NCBI RefSeq assembly: GCF_014202275.1
Contig: NZ_JACHGF010000005.1
Coordinates: 1-64,000 of the forward strand
Direction: 5' to 3'
From: Rhabdobacter roseus
GTDB lineage: Bacteria; Bacteroidota; Bacteroidia; Cytophagales; Spirosomataceae
DNA: 64,000 nt
Shown here: in pieces, positions 63,134 to 64,000 of the stretch
Layout: the number at the start of each line of letters is the position of its first letter
Position numbering within the stretch: position 1 is the stretch's first letter
Notes under the pieces: model-generated
Told to the model about the DNA's origin: nothing
The model's input: only the letters and a program-made list of their open reading frames with translations
The model's database searches: none
Program-made: the position numbers and the translations under genes

Positions 63134-64000
63134 TTTGGAGCCGCTGCGGGGGGAGGTTGTTTCCATACTTCGGTAATGGTGATGCTGGTGATGTACTGAA
63201 AATCCGGCGTTCTTTTGATGCTAGGCACATCCACCTGGAGATTTTGAATGCGGTCTGCTGACGAGCCCAACTGCCGCAGGTACGCTTCGATGGTCAGGCG
63301 CACCGGAACTGGGGCGGCCGTCCCGGACCGCGCCAGCTCCGACGGCCGTACCGATTGCCGACGTGTTAGGCTCACCAAGGCGTTTTTCTGGAAAGCCTTG
63401 CCCGTGGTAGCGCGCAGTTCGGCACGCTCTTTTTCGTTGGTCTGCGCAGAAAGTATTTTCTTGAATTGGCTTTCTATTTCCAGCGCCGACAACGAGTGCC
63501 GGTAAGACGGAACGGCCACGAGTCGGCTTCGGCGGCTTGCGGTGCAGGGTATTAGTTTCCAAATGGGTTGCTGGATTTTTTTGTCTTCTGCATCGAACCC
63601 CGTCATGGACTCGGCTTGGCGCAGCCAATTCTCTAAACTGATGTTGTGAACATCCTGAAAGCGAGCCCGCAGCAGCATCCCAAACGACCGATACAGATTA
63701 TTGGTAAAGTCAGAGCCCCTCCCCTTTTCGGGCAAATGGGCCATAACCGGCTGGCCCCGCCGGGCGCTGGCTACGGTAAGGTGGCCGCAAGTACCTAAGA
63801 ATAATTTGCGCATAATGATCCGACGAAGGTCTTCATTGACCTTGGCCGGTTCCCCCATTCTGGACGGAATCTCCTGGATCGTATCACGGCAATCGGCCAG
63901 GGCCATACTCAGCCGCACGTTTTTGCCCGTCAGCAGCTCCCCGACGCGATCCAGCGAGAGCGGCGCTTTCTGGTAATCCGTGAGTTGCAGGTGGGGAAAA
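63130..64000 (-). CDS. caspase-like (C14-type) protein, 5' end outside the window
   Basis: A partial frame of 289 codons, open to the right edge. Near its visible start VRLSMALADCRDTIQ resembles the strand and catalytic-cysteine loop of caspase p20 domains, and GTCGHLTVASARRGQPVM ... GSDFTNNLYRSF resembles the later strand and helix. The histidine half of the dyad would lie upstream, beyond the edge. A C-terminal region of about 170 residues is unassigned. Family placement is by motif memory, so moderate. Confidence 0.65.
   Translation of the reverse strand, partial: FPHLQLTDYQKAPLSLDRVGELLTGKNVRLSMALADCRDTIQEIPSRMGEPAKVNEDLRRIIMRKLFLGTCGHLTVASARRGQPVMAHLPEKGRGSDFTNNLYRSFGMLLRARFQDVHNISLENWLRQAESMTGFDAEDKKIQQPIWKLIPCTASRRSRLVAVPSYRHSLSALEIESQFKKILSAQTNEKERAELRATTGKAFQKNALVSLTRRQSVRPSELARSGTAAPVPVRLTIEAYLRQLGSSADRIQNLQVDVPSIKRTPDFQYITSITITEVWKQPPPAAAPK

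Noticed and set aside
1-64000. CRISPR arrays, tRNA and rRNA genes, transposases
   Set aside because: I looked for regularly spaced repeats, cloverleaf-like segments and transposase motifs while reading and found none; a covariance-model search would be needed to exclude small RNAs.

Overview
The window reads as a chromosomal segment of a Bacteroidota bacterium, most likely order Cytophagales (Spirosoma/Dyadobacter-like). The evidence is its gene content: a TonB receptor with a carboxypeptidase-like N-domain, an SdrD-type adhesin, a CotH/lamin-tail protein, PurS, MutS2 and a BlaI/M56 pair. Shine-Dalgarno motifs are absent, and several upstream regions carry Bacteroidota-type promoter elements (TTTG, then about 20 bases, then TAnnTTTG). 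Base composition is GC-rich, but the helicase gene at the left end and the 53.5-55 kb block are clearly more AT-rich. No rRNA, tRNA, CRISPR array, transposase or integrase gene was recognised.

Layout. 0-6.2 kb: a leftward pair, a PLD-type helicase followed by an Eco57I-type restriction-methylase that stops early; this is a candidate DNA-defence module. 6.2-20 kb: mostly housekeeping genes (RsmI-like methylase, LOG protein, MBL hydrolase, pssA, purS, fabH, CoA-binding protein, NUMOD4/HNH protein, a very large NtrY-like histidine kinase, an IscA-like protein without its C-terminal cysteines, and mutS2). 20-26.5 kb: a carbohydrate-oxidation locus with two paralogous MFS transporters diverging from two Gfo/Idh/MocA oxidoreductases and a TIM-barrel isomerase. 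26.8-36.4 kb: a 1920-residue SdrD/DUF11 surface protein and a secreted ThuA / sugar dehydrogenase / PKD / cytochrome c fusion. 36.5-53.5 kb: mainly exported enzymes (a methyltransferase, M13 and S9 peptidases, an aldo/keto reductase, a CotH protein, an acetolactate decarboxylase lipoprotein, a TonB receptor and a second cytochrome/sugar-dehydrogenase fusion).

53.5-64 kb: an AT-richer run (OM barrel protein, two duplicated DUF6970-like lipoproteins) leading into a desaturase and a GNAT-like gene; then a BlaI-M56 sensor operon with a palindrome inside its promoter spacer, a TPR histidine kinase, a 58-residue membrane protein, and a papain-like (C1) protease overlapping a caspase-like protein that runs off the right edge.

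Two themes connect the genes. Glycoside or sugar oxidation recurs: Gfo/Idh enzymes, ThuA, and two heme-linked dehydrogenases with their domains in opposite order. Envelope proteolysis and signalling also recur (M13, S9, M56, C1, caspase-like, two histidine kinases). Across the whole window, in genes and between them, the heptamer GGTACTT/AAGTACC and its relative GGTACCTT/AAGGTACC are strikingly frequent, which looks like a highly iterated genomic motif and is the most unusual signal I found.
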